From NCBI RefSeq assembly GCF_001050035.1, contig NZ_CVTA01000065.1:169712-233711 (forward strand): 64,000 bases of DNA. Reading direction: 5' to 3'. Below the pieces are notes generated by a model. That model ran no database searches. It was given only the letters and a program-made list of their open reading frames with translations, and had not been told where the DNA came from. The position numbers and the translations under genes are program-made. The stretch comes from Mycolicibacterium komanii. Its GTDB lineage: Bacteria; Actinomycetota; Actinomycetes; Mycobacteriales; Mycobacteriaceae. Below, one piece after another: positions 18,123 through 26,542 of this stretch (positions are counted from its first letter, which is position 1; each line of letters begins with the position of its first letter).

Positions 18123-19199
18123 CTAAACGTCGGTAGAGAACCGGATTCCGCCGTCGGGAATCGTCACTCCCGGCCACACGCGCGCACCGCGCAGGAGTTC
18201 ACACCGCGCGCCGATGTCGGCGCCGTCGCCGATCACGCCGTCGCGGATCAGCGCCCGCGGACCGATGCGGGCCCCGAACCCGATGATCGAGCGTTCGATC
18301 ACCGCCCCGGCGCCCACCCGCGCGCCGTCGAAGATCACCGCGCCGTCCAGCCTTGCGCCACCGGCGATCTCGGCACCGCGGCCAACCACGGTGCCGCCGA
18401 TCAGCAGCGCACCGGGCGCGACGCCGGCGCCGTCGTGCACCAGTTTCTCGCCGCGGTGCCCGCCCAGCGCGGGTGACGGCGCGATACCACGCACCAGATC
18501 GGCTGAGCCCCGGACGAAGTCCTCCGGTGTGCCCATGTCGCGCCAGTAGGTGGAGTCGACGTAGCCGCACACGCGAAGCCCGTCCGACAGCAGCCCCGGG
18601 AACACCTCACGTTCGACCGAGAGCGCGCGGCCCTTCGGTATGCGCTCGATGACCTCGCGCTTGAACACATAACAGCCGGCGTTGATCTGATCGGTCGGCG
18701 GATCCTGGGTCTTCTCCAGAAAGGCGGTCACCATGCCCTCGGAGTCGGTTGGCACACAACCGAACGCCCGGGGGTCGCCGACGCGCACGAGGTGCAGCGT
18801 CACGTCGGCGGCGTTGTTCTCGTGGCAGTCCAGCAGCGCGCGCAGGTCGGCGCCGGACAACACGTCGCCGTTGAACACCAGCGCGGTGTCATGGCGCAGC
18901 TTGCCGGTGACGTTGGCGATGCCGCCGCCGGTGCCCAGCGGTTCGGTCTCGACCACGTACTCGATCTGCAGCCCGAACTTCGACCCGTCGCCGAACTCCG
19001 ACTCGAACACCGCGGCCTTGTACGACGTGCCGAGCACGACGTGTTCGATGCCGGCCTCGGCGATGCGCGACAGCAGATGCGTCAGGAATGGCAGGCCGGC
19101 CGTGGGCAGCATCGGCTTGGGAGCGGACAGGGTCAGCGGCCGCAACCGGGTCCCCAGCCCGCCGACGAGGATGACGGCGTCGACTTGTGCAGGATTCAC
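18123..19199 (-). CDS. manB: Mannose-1-phosphate guanylyltransferase
   Basis: 358 residues. Makes GDP-mannose from mannose-1-phosphate and GTP, the donor for phosphatidylinositol mannosides, lipoarabinomannan and protein mannosylation. The nucleotidyltransferase signature GGLGTRLRPLTLSAPKPMLP is at about residues 13-32; LVFNGDVLSG marks the metal site. The C-terminal third is a left-handed beta-helix with hexapeptide repeats (IGGTVVGRGAEI, VIFDGARVGAGAVI, DGVIGDGADIGARC). GTG start overlaps the wbbL stop. Corresponds to Rv3264c, named manB there; the longer upstream frame lies within wbbL and is not coding. Confidence 0.95.
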   Translation of the reverse strand: MNPAQVDAVILVGGLGTRLRPLTLSAPKPMLPTAGLPFLTHLLSRIAEAGIEHVVLGTSYKAAVFESEFGDGSKFGLQIEYVVETEPLGTGGGIANVTGKLRHDTALVFNGDVLSGADLRALLDCHENNAADVTLHLVRVGDPRAFGCVPTDSEGMVTAFLEKTQDPPTDQINAGCYVFKREVIERIPKGRALSVEREVFPGLLSDGLRVCGYVDSTYWRDMGTPEDFVRGSADLVRGIAPSPALGGHRGEKLVHDGAGVAPGALLIGGTVVGRGAEIAGGARLDGAVIFDGARVGAGAVIERSIIGFGARIGPRALIRDGVIGDGADIGARCELLRGARVWPGVTIPDGGIRFSTDV

Positions 19200-20083
19200 T
19201 TGCGCCGTCCTTTCGCCCCTCTGCGACGTGAGTTGCGGACCACCAGGCCCGCGCGCGCGGCGAGCGAACTCCGGATCGTCCACCGCAGCGGACCCTGCCA
19301 CCACCGGGGGTACCGATCCGCGAGAAAAGTGTAGGTGCTGGTGTGATGGGCGGCCAAGTTGCGCGCGGGGTCCTTGCCGGTCGCGTGCCCCTTGGCGTGC
19401 AAAACCTCGGCCGACGGGACGTACACGTTCTGCCAGCCGGACCGCGACAGCCGATCTCCGAGGTCGACGTCCTCCATGTACATGAAGTAGCGCTCGTCGA
19501 AGCCCGTGATCTGTTCGAACGCCGACCGGCGCAGCAACAGGCACGATCCCGACAGCCAGCCGACCGGGCGTTCGCTGGGCTCCTGACGCTCCTGGCGGTA
19601 TTCGGCGGTCCACGGGTTGGATTTCCAGAACGGTCCCACCACCGCGTGCATGCCACCGCGCACCAGGCTCGGCTGGTGGCGCGCCGACGGATACACCGAA
19701 CCGTCGGGGTCGCGGATCAGCGGCCCGAGCGAACCCGCGCGCGGCCAGCGCCCGGCGGCCTCGAGCATGATGTCGATGCTGCGCGGGCCCCACTGCACAT
19801 CGGGGTTGGCCACCACGAAGAAGTCGTTGTTGTCCGAGTCCTTCACGTACTCGGCGACCGCGCGGTTGATCGCGCTGCCGTAGCCGAGATTGCCGCCCAT
19901 GCGCAGCAATCGGACGTTGGGATAGCGCGCTAGCGCCTCTTCGGGTGCACCGTCGGTCGAACCGTTGTCGGCCATCACCACGGTCACCGGCCGGTCCGTG
20001 GCGTGCGACAGCGAGGCCAGGAACCGGTCGAGATGCGGGCCGGGTGAATACGTCACCGTGACGACGATCAACTCGTCACTCAT
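19196..20083 (-). CDS. wbbL: Rhamnosyltransferase WbbL (decaprenyl-PP-GlcNAc rhamnosyl transferase)
   Basis: 295 residues, GT2 family. Transfers rhamnose from dTDP-rhamnose to decaprenyl-diphospho-GlcNAc, completing the linker between peptidoglycan and arabinogalactan. GT-A motifs: VVTVTYSPGPHLDRFLASL, VVMADNGSTDGAPE (nucleotide-binding), FFVVANPDVQW (metal site), GWLSGSCLLLRRSAFEQITGFDERYFMYMEDVDLGDRL (acceptor region with ED). The C-terminus is basic (RNSRRRGAKGRRK), suited to membrane contact. Orthologue of Rv3265c (wbbL1). Lies 18 nt behind rmlD and overlaps manB. Confidence 0.95.
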   Translation of the reverse strand: MSDELIVVTVTYSPGPHLDRFLASLSHATDRPVTVVMADNGSTDGAPEEALARYPNVRLLRMGGNLGYGSAINRAVAEYVKDSDNNDFFVVANPDVQWGPRSIDIMLEAAGRWPRAGSLGPLIRDPDGSVYPSARHQPSLVRGGMHAVVGPFWKSNPWTAEYRQERQEPSERPVGWLSGSCLLLRRSAFEQITGFDERYFMYMEDVDLGDRLSRSGWQNVYVPSAEVLHAKGHATGKDPARNLAAHHTSTYTFLADRYPRWWQGPLRWTIRSSLAARAGLVVRNSRRRGAKGRRK

Positions 20084-20101
20084 GCGGCACCGGTTCCGAA
20101 C

Positions 20102-20998
20102 TCACGGCGTTGAGGGTAACGGGCCGCCAGGCCCGAACCTCGACAGCGCGTCCTGCAGCGCCTCGCGCCACGGTCGAAGCGGCGTGAGCCCGGCCTCGCC
20201 GGAGCGTCGACCCGACAGCGCGGAGTACGGCGGGCGTCGCGCCGGCCGGGGGTTGCTCTCGCTCGCCACGGGCCGCACCCGCTCGGGGTCCGCGCCGACG
20301 GCCTCGAACACCGCCCGCGCCTGGTCGTAGCGGCTGGCCTCACCGTCGTTGGCGGCGTGCAGCACCGGTTCGCGGATCGCGCCCTCGACGATCTCCAACA
20401 GCGCCAGGGCGAGGTCACCGGCGTAGGTCGGGGAGGCCATCTGGTCGGCCGCCGCCTCCACCGTGTCGTCACCGGCGGCCTTGCGCCGCATAGCCGCCGC
20501 GAAATCGGTTCCGTCGCCGCCTTCGTACACCCACGAGGTGCGGACGACGTGCGCACCGGGCAACGCGGCCAGCACCGCTCGCTCGCCCTCGAGTTTGGTG
20601 CGGCCGTAGACGTTCACGGGTCCCGTCTCGTCGTCGATCTCATACGGACGGCGCAGTGTGCCGGAGAACACGTAGTCGGTCGAGATGTGAATCAGGCGCG
20701 CCCCGGCGGCTGCGCACGCCCGCGCGAGGTGGGCGGGCCCCTTCACGTTGACGGCGTACGCCCGGTCCTGTTCGGTCTCGGCGGCGTCCACCTGGGTGTA
20801 CGCCGCGCAGTTGATCACCACGTCGCCGGGGGCGATGACACGCTCGGCGGCCGCGGCGTCGGTGATGTCGAGTTCCGACGACGTCAGTGCGAGTACCTCG
20901 CGCCCCTGCCGACGGGCCTGACCTGCGAGAACGCGACCCACCATCCCGCCTGCACCTGGAATAACGATTCGGCCCGGCTCGGAAAAAGACACGGTCAC
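20102..20998 (-). CDS. rmlD: dTDP-4-dehydrorhamnose reductase
   Basis: 298 residues from GTG. Last step of dTDP-rhamnose synthesis, providing the donor used by WbbL next door. Rossmann motif VIPGAGGMVGRVLAGQ (GxxGxxG, about residues 12-18), DITDAAAAERVI, NCAAYTQVDAAETE, and the short-chain dehydrogenase catalytic stretch HISTDYVFSGTLRRPYEIDDETGPVNVYGRTKLEGE with Tyr and Lys. GTG two codons downstream is an alternative start; neither has a strong Shine-Dalgarno. The gene is divergent from lcp1 with 61 nt between starts, which must hold both promoters. Confidence 0.94.
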   Translation of the reverse strand: MTVSFSEPGRIVIPGAGGMVGRVLAGQARRQGREVLALTSSELDITDAAAAERVIAPGDVVINCAAYTQVDAAETEQDRAYAVNVKGPAHLARACAAAGARLIHISTDYVFSGTLRRPYEIDDETGPVNVYGRTKLEGERAVLAALPGAHVVRTSWVYEGGDGTDFAAAMRRKAAGDDTVEAAADQMASPTYAGDLALALLEIVEGAIREPVLHAANDGEASRYDQARAVFEAVGADPERVRPVASESNPRPARRPPYSALSGRRSGEAGLTPLRPWREALQDALSRFGPGGPLPSTP

Positions 20999-21059
20999 GA
21001 GTCTGGCACGCCGACGCGCGCTACCCGCTCTGTGCCCGTCTCGCCAGTAGCCTGGGCTG

Positions 21060-22529
21060 ATGCCCGGTCGAATGCTTCGTGTCATCGCCGTGTCCGCGGC
21101 CTTGGCGATCGTGGTCGGTACGGGCGTCGCGTGGGGCAAGATCCGCTCGTTCGAATCCGGCATCAATCACATCTCGTCGATCGCGCTCGGCGAGGGCGGC
21201 GAGGACGGCGCGATCGACATCCTGCTCGTCGGGCTGGACAGCCGCACCGACGCGCACGGCAATCCCCTGTCCCAGGAGGAGCTGGCCACGCTGCGCGCGG
21301 GCGACGACGAGTCGACCAACACCGACACGATCATCCTGATCCGCGTGCCCAACAACGGAAAGTCAGCCACCGCCATCTCGATCCCCCGCGACTCCTATGT
21401 CGACGCACCGGGTATCGGCAAGATGAAGATCAACGGCGTCTACGGCTCGGAACATCTGGAGAAGATGACCGAGCTCGTCGAGGGGAAGGGTATGGACCCC
21501 GCCGAGGCCGAGCCGCAGGCGACGGAGGCCGGCCGCGAGGCCCTGATCAAGACGGTCGCCAACCTCACCGGCGTCACCGTCGACCACTACGCCGAGGTGG
21601 GCCTGCTGGGCTTCGCGTTGATCACCGACGCCCTGGGTGGCGTCGACGTGTGCTTGAAAGAGCCGGTCTACGAACCCCTTTCGGGTGCCGATTTCCCGGC
21701 GGGCTGGCAGAAGCTGAACGGTCCGCAGGCCTTGAGCTTCGTGCGCCAACGCCACGACCTGCCGCGCGGCGACCTCGACCGGGTGACGCGCCAACAGGCG
21801 GTGATGGCTTCGCTTGCGCACGAGGTGATCTCGGGTAAGACGCTGTCGAGCCCGGCCACGCTGAACCGGCTACAGGACGCGGTTCAGCGCTCGGTGGTGC
21901 TGTCCGACGGTTGGGACGTCATGGAATTCGCCGAGCAGCTGCAGAAGCTGGCCGGCGGCAACGTCGCGTTCGCCACCATTCCGGTGCTGCAGGAGAACGG
22001 CTGGAGCGACGACGGCATGCAGAGCGTCGTGCGGGTCGACCCCAGCGAGGTCAAGAGCTGGGTGGAAAGCCTGCTGCACGAGCAGGATCAGGGTAAGACC
22101 GAGGAGATCGCCTACTCGCCCGACAAGACCACCGTCGAGGTGGTCAACGCCACCGAAGTCAACGGCCTGGCCGCATCGGTGTCGCAGGTGCTGACCAACA
22201 AGGGCTTCAACCCCGGCCCCACGGGCAACCACGAGGGCGATCCGGTGGCCAACAGCCAGGTCCGCGCCCCGAAGGGCGACGACCTTGGTGCGCAGGCCGT
22301 TTCGGAGGATCTGGGCGGATTGGCGATCGTCGAGGACCCGTCGGTGGCGCCCGGCAACGTGCGGGTGGTGCTGGCCGACGACTACACGGGTCCCGGCTCG
22401 GGCCTGGACGGCAGCAGCGTTCCGACGCTGGCCGCCGATTCCATGACCGTCGGGTCGACCGAAACCGCACCACCGCCGCCGTCGCCGATCCTGACCGCCG
22501 GATCGAACGATCCCGCGTGCATCAACTAG
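21060..22529 (+). CDS. lcp1: LytR-CpsA-Psr ligase Lcp1
   Basis: 489 residues. Attaches arabinogalactan to peptidoglycan outside the membrane. An N-terminal membrane anchor (VIAVSAALAIVVGTGVAWG, about residues 8-26) precedes the LCP domain: DILLVGLDSRTDAHG, NTDTIILIRV, ATAISIPRDSYVDAPG, KINGVYG, and VRQRHDLPRGDLDRVTRQQ, which bind the polyprenyl diphosphate and catalytic arginines. A LytR_C domain (TTVEVVNATEVNGLAASVSQVL, about 355-440) follows, then a Pro/Ser-rich tail ending ACIN. Equivalent to Rv3267. Its neighbours rmlD-wbbL-manB make the linker it acts on. Confidence 0.94.
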   Translation: MPGRMLRVIAVSAALAIVVGTGVAWGKIRSFESGINHISSIALGEGGEDGAIDILLVGLDSRTDAHGNPLSQEELATLRAGDDESTNTDTIILIRVPNNGKSATAISIPRDSYVDAPGIGKMKINGVYGSEHLEKMTELVEGKGMDPAEAEPQATEAGREALIKTVANLTGVTVDHYAEVGLLGFALITDALGGVDVCLKEPVYEPLSGADFPAGWQKLNGPQALSFVRQRHDLPRGDLDRVTRQQAVMASLAHEVISGKTLSSPATLNRLQDAVQRSVVLSDGWDVMEFAEQLQKLAGGNVAFATIPVLQENGWSDDGMQSVVRVDPSEVKSWVESLLHEQDQGKTEEIAYSPDKTTVEVVNATEVNGLAASVSQVLTNKGFNPGPTGNHEGDPVANSQVRAPKGDDLGAQAVSEDLGGLAIVEDPSVAPGNVRVVLADDYTGPGSGLDGSSVPTLAADSMTVGSTETAPPPPSPILTAGSNDPACIN

Positions 22530-22530
22530 C

Positions 22531-23253
22531 GTGACGACGCTCAGCGGCGCGATCCTCGACCCGCTCATGGCGTCCGACCCGGCGGGCCCGCGGATCACCT
22601 ACTACGACGACGCCACCGGCGAGCGCATCGAATTGTCGACCGCCACGCTCGCGAACTGGGCCGCCAAGACCGCCAACCTGTTACGCGACGAGTTGGGCGC
22701 CGGCCCGTCGACGCGGGTCGCGGTCCTGCTGCCCGCCCACTGGCAGGGCGCCGCGGTGTACTTCGGCATCTGGTGGATCGGCGCCGAGGTGGTGCTCGGT
22801 GCCGACGGCCCCGCCGACGTCGCGCTGTGCACCGCGGACCGGATGGCCGAAGCCGACGAGATCGTGGGCATGGGCGGCGGAATAGGTGAGGTTGCGGTGC
22901 TGTCGCTGGACCCGTTCGGCAAACCCGCGGCCGACCTGCCGGTCGGGGTGACCGACTACGCCACCGCCGTTCGTGTTCACGGCGACCAGATCGTGCCCGA
23001 GCGCTCCCCCGGCCCCGCGCTGAACGGCCGCGGCGTCGACGAGGTGCACGCCGCGGCCCGCGAAGCCGCTGCGGCACAGGGCTTTACGGCCTCCGATCGC
23101 GTGCTGTCCAGCGCCGGCTGGGATACCGCCGACGAGCTCGTCGAGCACCTGTTGGCCGTCTTCGCCGTCGGCGCCTCGCTCGTGCAGGTGGCCAACCCCG
23201 ATCCCGCGCTGTTGGACCGTCGCAGGGCGACGGAAAAGGTCACCAAGGGCTGA
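22531..23253 (+). CDS. TIGR03089-type truncated adenylation-domain protein
   Basis: 240 residues from GTG, one nt after the lcp1 stop. Resembles the start of AMP-binding (acyl/aryl-CoA ligase) proteins: ITYYDDATGERIELSTATLANWAAKTANLLRDELGAGPSTRVAVLLPAHWQGAAVYFGIWWIGAEVV. The ATP phosphate loop and the C-terminal lid of true ligases are missing, so adenylation is unlikely. This short form is conserved in actinobacteria (TIGR03089, Rv3268). Function unknown; a binding or scaffold role is possible. Its fixed position next to the wall-linker genes is the main clue. Confidence 0.8.
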   Translation: MTTLSGAILDPLMASDPAGPRITYYDDATGERIELSTATLANWAAKTANLLRDELGAGPSTRVAVLLPAHWQGAAVYFGIWWIGAEVVLGADGPADVALCTADRMAEADEIVGMGGGIGEVAVLSLDPFGKPAADLPVGVTDYATAVRVHGDQIVPERSPGPALNGRGVDEVHAAAREAAAAQGFTASDRVLSSAGWDTADELVEHLLAVFAVGASLVQVANPDPALLDRRRATEKVTKG

Positions 23254-23274
23254 CCGTCGCCTTTCACGGCGAGC

Positions 23275-23322
23275 AGACGCGAAACTGCCCATTTCTCAGC
23301 GAAATGAGGCAGTTTTGCGTCT
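23275..23322. repeat. Intergenic hairpin with ACGCGAAACTGC arm
   Basis: Arms 23275-23295 and 23301-23322 pair over about 20 bp with a bulge and few mismatches around a 5-nt loop (AGACGCGAAACTG... / ...CAGTTTTGCGTCT). It sits between the TIGR03089 gene and the multicopper oxidase gene on the same strand, so it could end the lcp1 transcript. The first arm resembles the hairpin at 1607-1656, and GCGAGCAGACGCGA recurs at 24785-24798 without its partner arm. Confidence 0.55.
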
Positions 23323-23354
23323 ATTCGCGGGGCCGTGGTGCCACGCTGAAGAGC

Positions 23355-24779
23355 GTGATCGACCGGCGCGGATTCCTCGTGCTGTCGGCGGGCGCGGCGG
23401 CAGGCGTCGTGGGCGCGTGTTCCTCGCGTACCGAGCCGGCGCCGGCCGAAGGTGCCTCGGGGTTCGACATCACGTTCACGCCCGCGGAGGTGGACGTCGA
23501 CCTCGGCGGCGTCGCGGTCCGCACGTGGGGGTACGGCGACCGGGTGCCCGGGCCGGAGATCCGCATCCGCAGGGGCGAGAGAATGCGCGCGCAGTTGGAC
23601 AACAAGCTGCCCGCTCCGACCACCATCCACTGGCACGGCCTCGCGATACCCAACCCGATGGACGGCGTGCCCGTGCTGACGCAACCCGCCGTGCCCGCGG
23701 GCCAGTCGTTCACCTACGAATTCGTCGTGCCCGACGCCGGGACGTACTGGTACCACTCGCATGAGGGCACCCAGCTCGACCGCGGTCTGTACGGCCCGCT
23801 GATCATCGAGGATCCCGCCGACGGCGCCGACTACGACGACGAACTCGTCATCGTGCTCGACGACTGGGTCGACGGCACCGGCCGCACGCCCGACCAGGTG
23901 CTGGCGGAGCTGAACAAGGCAGGCATGGCGCCCATGCCGAACCTCCCGGACGCCGGTATCACCCCGGCCACGCCGCTCGGCGACGACGGCGGCGATGTCA
24001 CCTACCCGTACTACCTCGTCAACGGCCGCGTGACCGCCGATCCGCAAGTGGTCGATTACCGTGCCGGACAACGCATCCGACTGCGGATCATCAACGCGGG
24101 GTCGGACACCGCGTTCCAGGTCGGCGTGCCCGACCACCCGCTGCGCGTCATCGCAACCGACGGCTTCCCGGTCGAGCCCAAGCAGGTCGATTCGGTCATC
24201 CTCGGGATGGGTGAACGAGCCGACGCGATCATCACCTTGCAGGCGTCGGCTCCGGTCGTCGCCGCGGCTTACCGCAAGGACGGCTACGCCCGGCTCAACA
24301 TGCGCGTCGACAACAAGGCCGGCGCAGGAAAAATCGACGACTACGTCGCGGCCCTACGGCAGCAATCCCCGCTGGACACCGCGAGCCTGGCGGCCGCGCC
24401 CGACGTCAACCTGCCGAACCGCGCCGCCCAGCAGGTGATCGACATGCGGTTGGCCGGACCGGTGGACGGTTACACCTGGACGATCAACGGTCGGCGCTAC
24501 GATCCGCCCCGCGACGGATACGCGGTGACGCGCGACCAACGCGTCCGCATCCGGTATGTCAACGAGTCGAAGATGTTTCACCCCATGCATTTACACGGGC
24601 ACACGTTCCAGGTGATGGGGCCCGACGGCCCGCGGGCCCGCAAGGACACCGTGCTGGTCGCGCCGCTGCGCACCGTCGAGATCGATTTCGACACGGACAA
24701 TCCCGGTCGCTGGATCACCCACTGCCACAACACGTATCACCTCGAGGCGGGCATGGCCACGTTCATCGAGTACACCTGA
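23355..24779 (+). CDS. Multicopper oxidase, Tat-exported lipoprotein
   Basis: 474 residues. The N-terminus IDRRGFLVLSAGAAAGVVGAC combines a twin-arginine signal with a lipobox (VGAC, Cys22), so the enzyme is probably folded with copper inside the cell and then anchored outside. All copper motifs are present: HWHG (92-95), WYHSH (132-136), HPMHLHGH near residue 413 and HCHNTYHLEAGM near 455, the last with the type-1 His-Cys-His and Met ligands. Likely roles are Cu(I) detoxification or oxidation of phenolics or metals. Compare M. tuberculosis MmcO (Rv0846c). GTG start chosen because it begins the signal peptide; the gene is a single unit between a hairpin and fadE25. Confidence 0.92.
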   Translation: MIDRRGFLVLSAGAAAGVVGACSSRTEPAPAEGASGFDITFTPAEVDVDLGGVAVRTWGYGDRVPGPEIRIRRGERMRAQLDNKLPAPTTIHWHGLAIPNPMDGVPVLTQPAVPAGQSFTYEFVVPDAGTYWYHSHEGTQLDRGLYGPLIIEDPADGADYDDELVIVLDDWVDGTGRTPDQVLAELNKAGMAPMPNLPDAGITPATPLGDDGGDVTYPYYLVNGRVTADPQVVDYRAGQRIRLRIINAGSDTAFQVGVPDHPLRVIATDGFPVEPKQVDSVILGMGERADAIITLQASAPVVAAAYRKDGYARLNMRVDNKAGAGKIDDYVAALRQQSPLDTASLAAAPDVNLPNRAAQQVIDMRLAGPVDGYTWTINGRRYDPPRDGYAVTRDQRVRIRYVNESKMFHPMHLHGHTFQVMGPDGPRARKDTVLVAPLRTVEIDFDTDNPGRWITHCHNTYHLEAGMATFIEYT

Positions 24780-24813
24780 CTCCCGGCGAGCAGACGCGAG
24801 AGGAAAGGAGGGG

Positions 24814-25977
24814 CTACTTCAGCAGCGCGCGCGACATCACCACACGCTGAATCTGGTTGGTGCCCTCGTAGATCTGGGTGATCTTGGCGTCGCGCATGTA
24901 CCGCTCGACGGGGAAGTCGGTGGTGTAGCCGTAGCCGCCGAACAACTGCACGGCGTTGGTGGTCACCTCCATCGCGACGTCGGAGGCGAAACACTTCGAC
25001 GCAGAGGAGATGAAGCCGAGATCGGGCTCGCCGCGTTCGGCACGAGCGGCGGCGGAGTACACCGTCAGCCGCGCGGCCTCGATCTTCATCGCCATGTCGG
25101 CGAGCATGAACTGCACCGCCTGGAAGTCGCCGATCGGCTTGCCGAACTGCTTGCGCTCCTTGACATATGCGATCGAGGCATCGAGCGCGCCCTGCGCGAT
25201 GCCGACGGCTTGCGCGCCGATCGTCGGGCGGGTGTGGTCCAGGGTGGCCAGCGCGGTCTTGAACCCGGTGCCCTCGTCGCCGATGATCCGGTCGGCCGGA
25301 ATGCGGCAGTCCTCGAAGTACAGCTCGGTGGTGGGCGATCCCTTGATGCCCATCTTCTTCTCCTTGGCACCGATGGAGAAGCCGGGATCATCCTTGTGCA
25401 CGATGAACGCCGAGATGCCGTTGGCCTTCTTGTCCGGATCGGTCACCGCCATCACGGTGTACCAGGTCGACTGGCCGCCGTTGGAGATCCAGCACTTGGC
25501 GCCGTTGAGCGCCCACTCGTCACCCTCGCGGCGGGCCCTGGTGCGCATCGAGGCGGCGTCGCTGCCCGCCTCGCGCTCCGAGAGCGCATACGACGCGACG
25601 GCCTCACCCGCGGCGATCGAGGGCAGCACCTGCTTCTTGAGTTCCTCGCTGCCGCGCAGCAGCAGCCCCATGGTGCCGAGCTTGTTGCAGATCGGGATCA
25701 GCGACGACGACGCGCACACCCTCGCGACCTCTTCGATCACGATGCACGCCGCGATCGAATCGCCGCCCTGACCGCCGTACTCCTCGGGAATGTGGATGGC
25801 AGCCATGCCGGAGGAAGTGAGCGCCACTAGAGCTTCACTGGTGTAACGCGCCTTCTCGTCGACGTCGGCGGCGTGCGGGGCGATCTCCTTCTCGCAGAGG
25901 TCGCGCAGCACGGCGCGCAGCTCGTTGTGCTCGTCGGAGAGCTGAAAGAGGTCGAATGACGGGTTGCCGATGGTCAT
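24814..25977 (-). CDS. fadE25: Acyl-CoA dehydrogenase FadE25
   Basis: 387 residues. FAD-dependent oxidation of acyl-CoA to trans-2-enoyl-CoA, first step of beta-oxidation. Domain order is that of the family: helical N-terminus (EHNELRAVLRDLCEKEIAPHA), beta domain (YALSEREAGSDAASM, CWISNGGQSTWY), helical C-terminus with QLFGGYGYTTDFPVERYMRDAKITQIYEGTNQIQRVVMSR, where the Glu of YEGT is the usual catalytic base. Orthologue of Rv3274c, an abundant mycobacterial protein. AAGGAG stands 6 nt before the ATG. Lies 52 nt downstream of purE on the same strand and is convergent with the oxidase gene. Confidence 0.95.
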   Translation of the reverse strand: MTIGNPSFDLFQLSDEHNELRAVLRDLCEKEIAPHAADVDEKARYTSEALVALTSSGMAAIHIPEEYGGQGGDSIAACIVIEEVARVCASSSLIPICNKLGTMGLLLRGSEELKKQVLPSIAAGEAVASYALSEREAGSDAASMRTRARREGDEWALNGAKCWISNGGQSTWYTVMAVTDPDKKANGISAFIVHKDDPGFSIGAKEKKMGIKGSPTTELYFEDCRIPADRIIGDEGTGFKTALATLDHTRPTIGAQAVGIAQGALDASIAYVKERKQFGKPIGDFQAVQFMLADMAMKIEAARLTVYSAAARAERGEPDLGFISSASKCFASDVAMEVTTNAVQLFGGYGYTTDFPVERYMRDAKITQIYEGTNQIQRVVMSRALLK

Positions 25978-26029
25978 GAAAACTCCTTGCTACTCGCCGG
26001 TAACCCTACTCTCGCGGGTCCCGGTCGAC

Positions 26030-26542
26030 CTATTCGCCGAGCAGGCGGTCGCGCAGCGCCGCATCCTTCTGAAGCACCGTGTCATGCAGGTCGGCCTGGA
26101 ACTGCACGACCCGTTCGCGCAGAGCGGTGTCCGCCGCCCCCAGGATCCGCACCGCCAACAACCCCGCGTTGCGGGCCCCGCCGATCGACACCGTGGCCAC
26201 CGGCACCCCGGCAGGCATCTGCACGATCGACAGCAGCGAGTCCAGGCCGTCGAGTTTGGCCAGCGGCACCGGCACGCCGATGACGGGTAGCGGGGTCGCC
26301 GAGGCCACCATGCCGGGCAGGTGCGCCGCCCCGCCCGCACCGGCGATGATCACCTCGATGCCGCGGTCGGCCGCGCTCTGGGCGTATTCGAGCATGCGGA
26401 CCGGCGTGCGATGGGCGGAGACGACGCCGACCTCGAAGGGCACCTCGAACTCGGCCAGCGCGTGGGCGGCGTCCTCCATCACCGACCAGTCGCTGTCGCT
26501 GCCCATGATCAGGCCGACGCGCGGCGCAGGAGCGCTACTCAT
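26030..26542 (-). CDS. purE: N5-carboxyaminoimidazole ribonucleotide mutase
   Basis: 170 residues. Converts N5-CAIR, the product of PurK, to CAIR in purine synthesis. Motifs: [13 protein letters not shown] (about residues 10-22), VVSAHRTP with the catalytic His (about 40-47), [16 protein letters not shown] and [21 protein letters not shown] [16 protein letters not shown]. The ATG overlaps the purK end (ATGAGTAG), an 8-nt overlap that couples translation. The frame continues upstream without homology. Confidence 0.97.
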   Translation of the reverse strand: MSSAPAPRVGLIMGSDSDWSVMEDAAHALAEFEVPFEVGVVSAHRTPVRMLEYAQSAADRGIEVIIAGAGGAAHLPGMVASATPLPVIGVPVPLAKLDGLDSLLSIVQMPAGVPVATVSIGGARNAGLLAVRILGAADTALRERVVQFQADLHDTVLQKDAALRDRLLGE

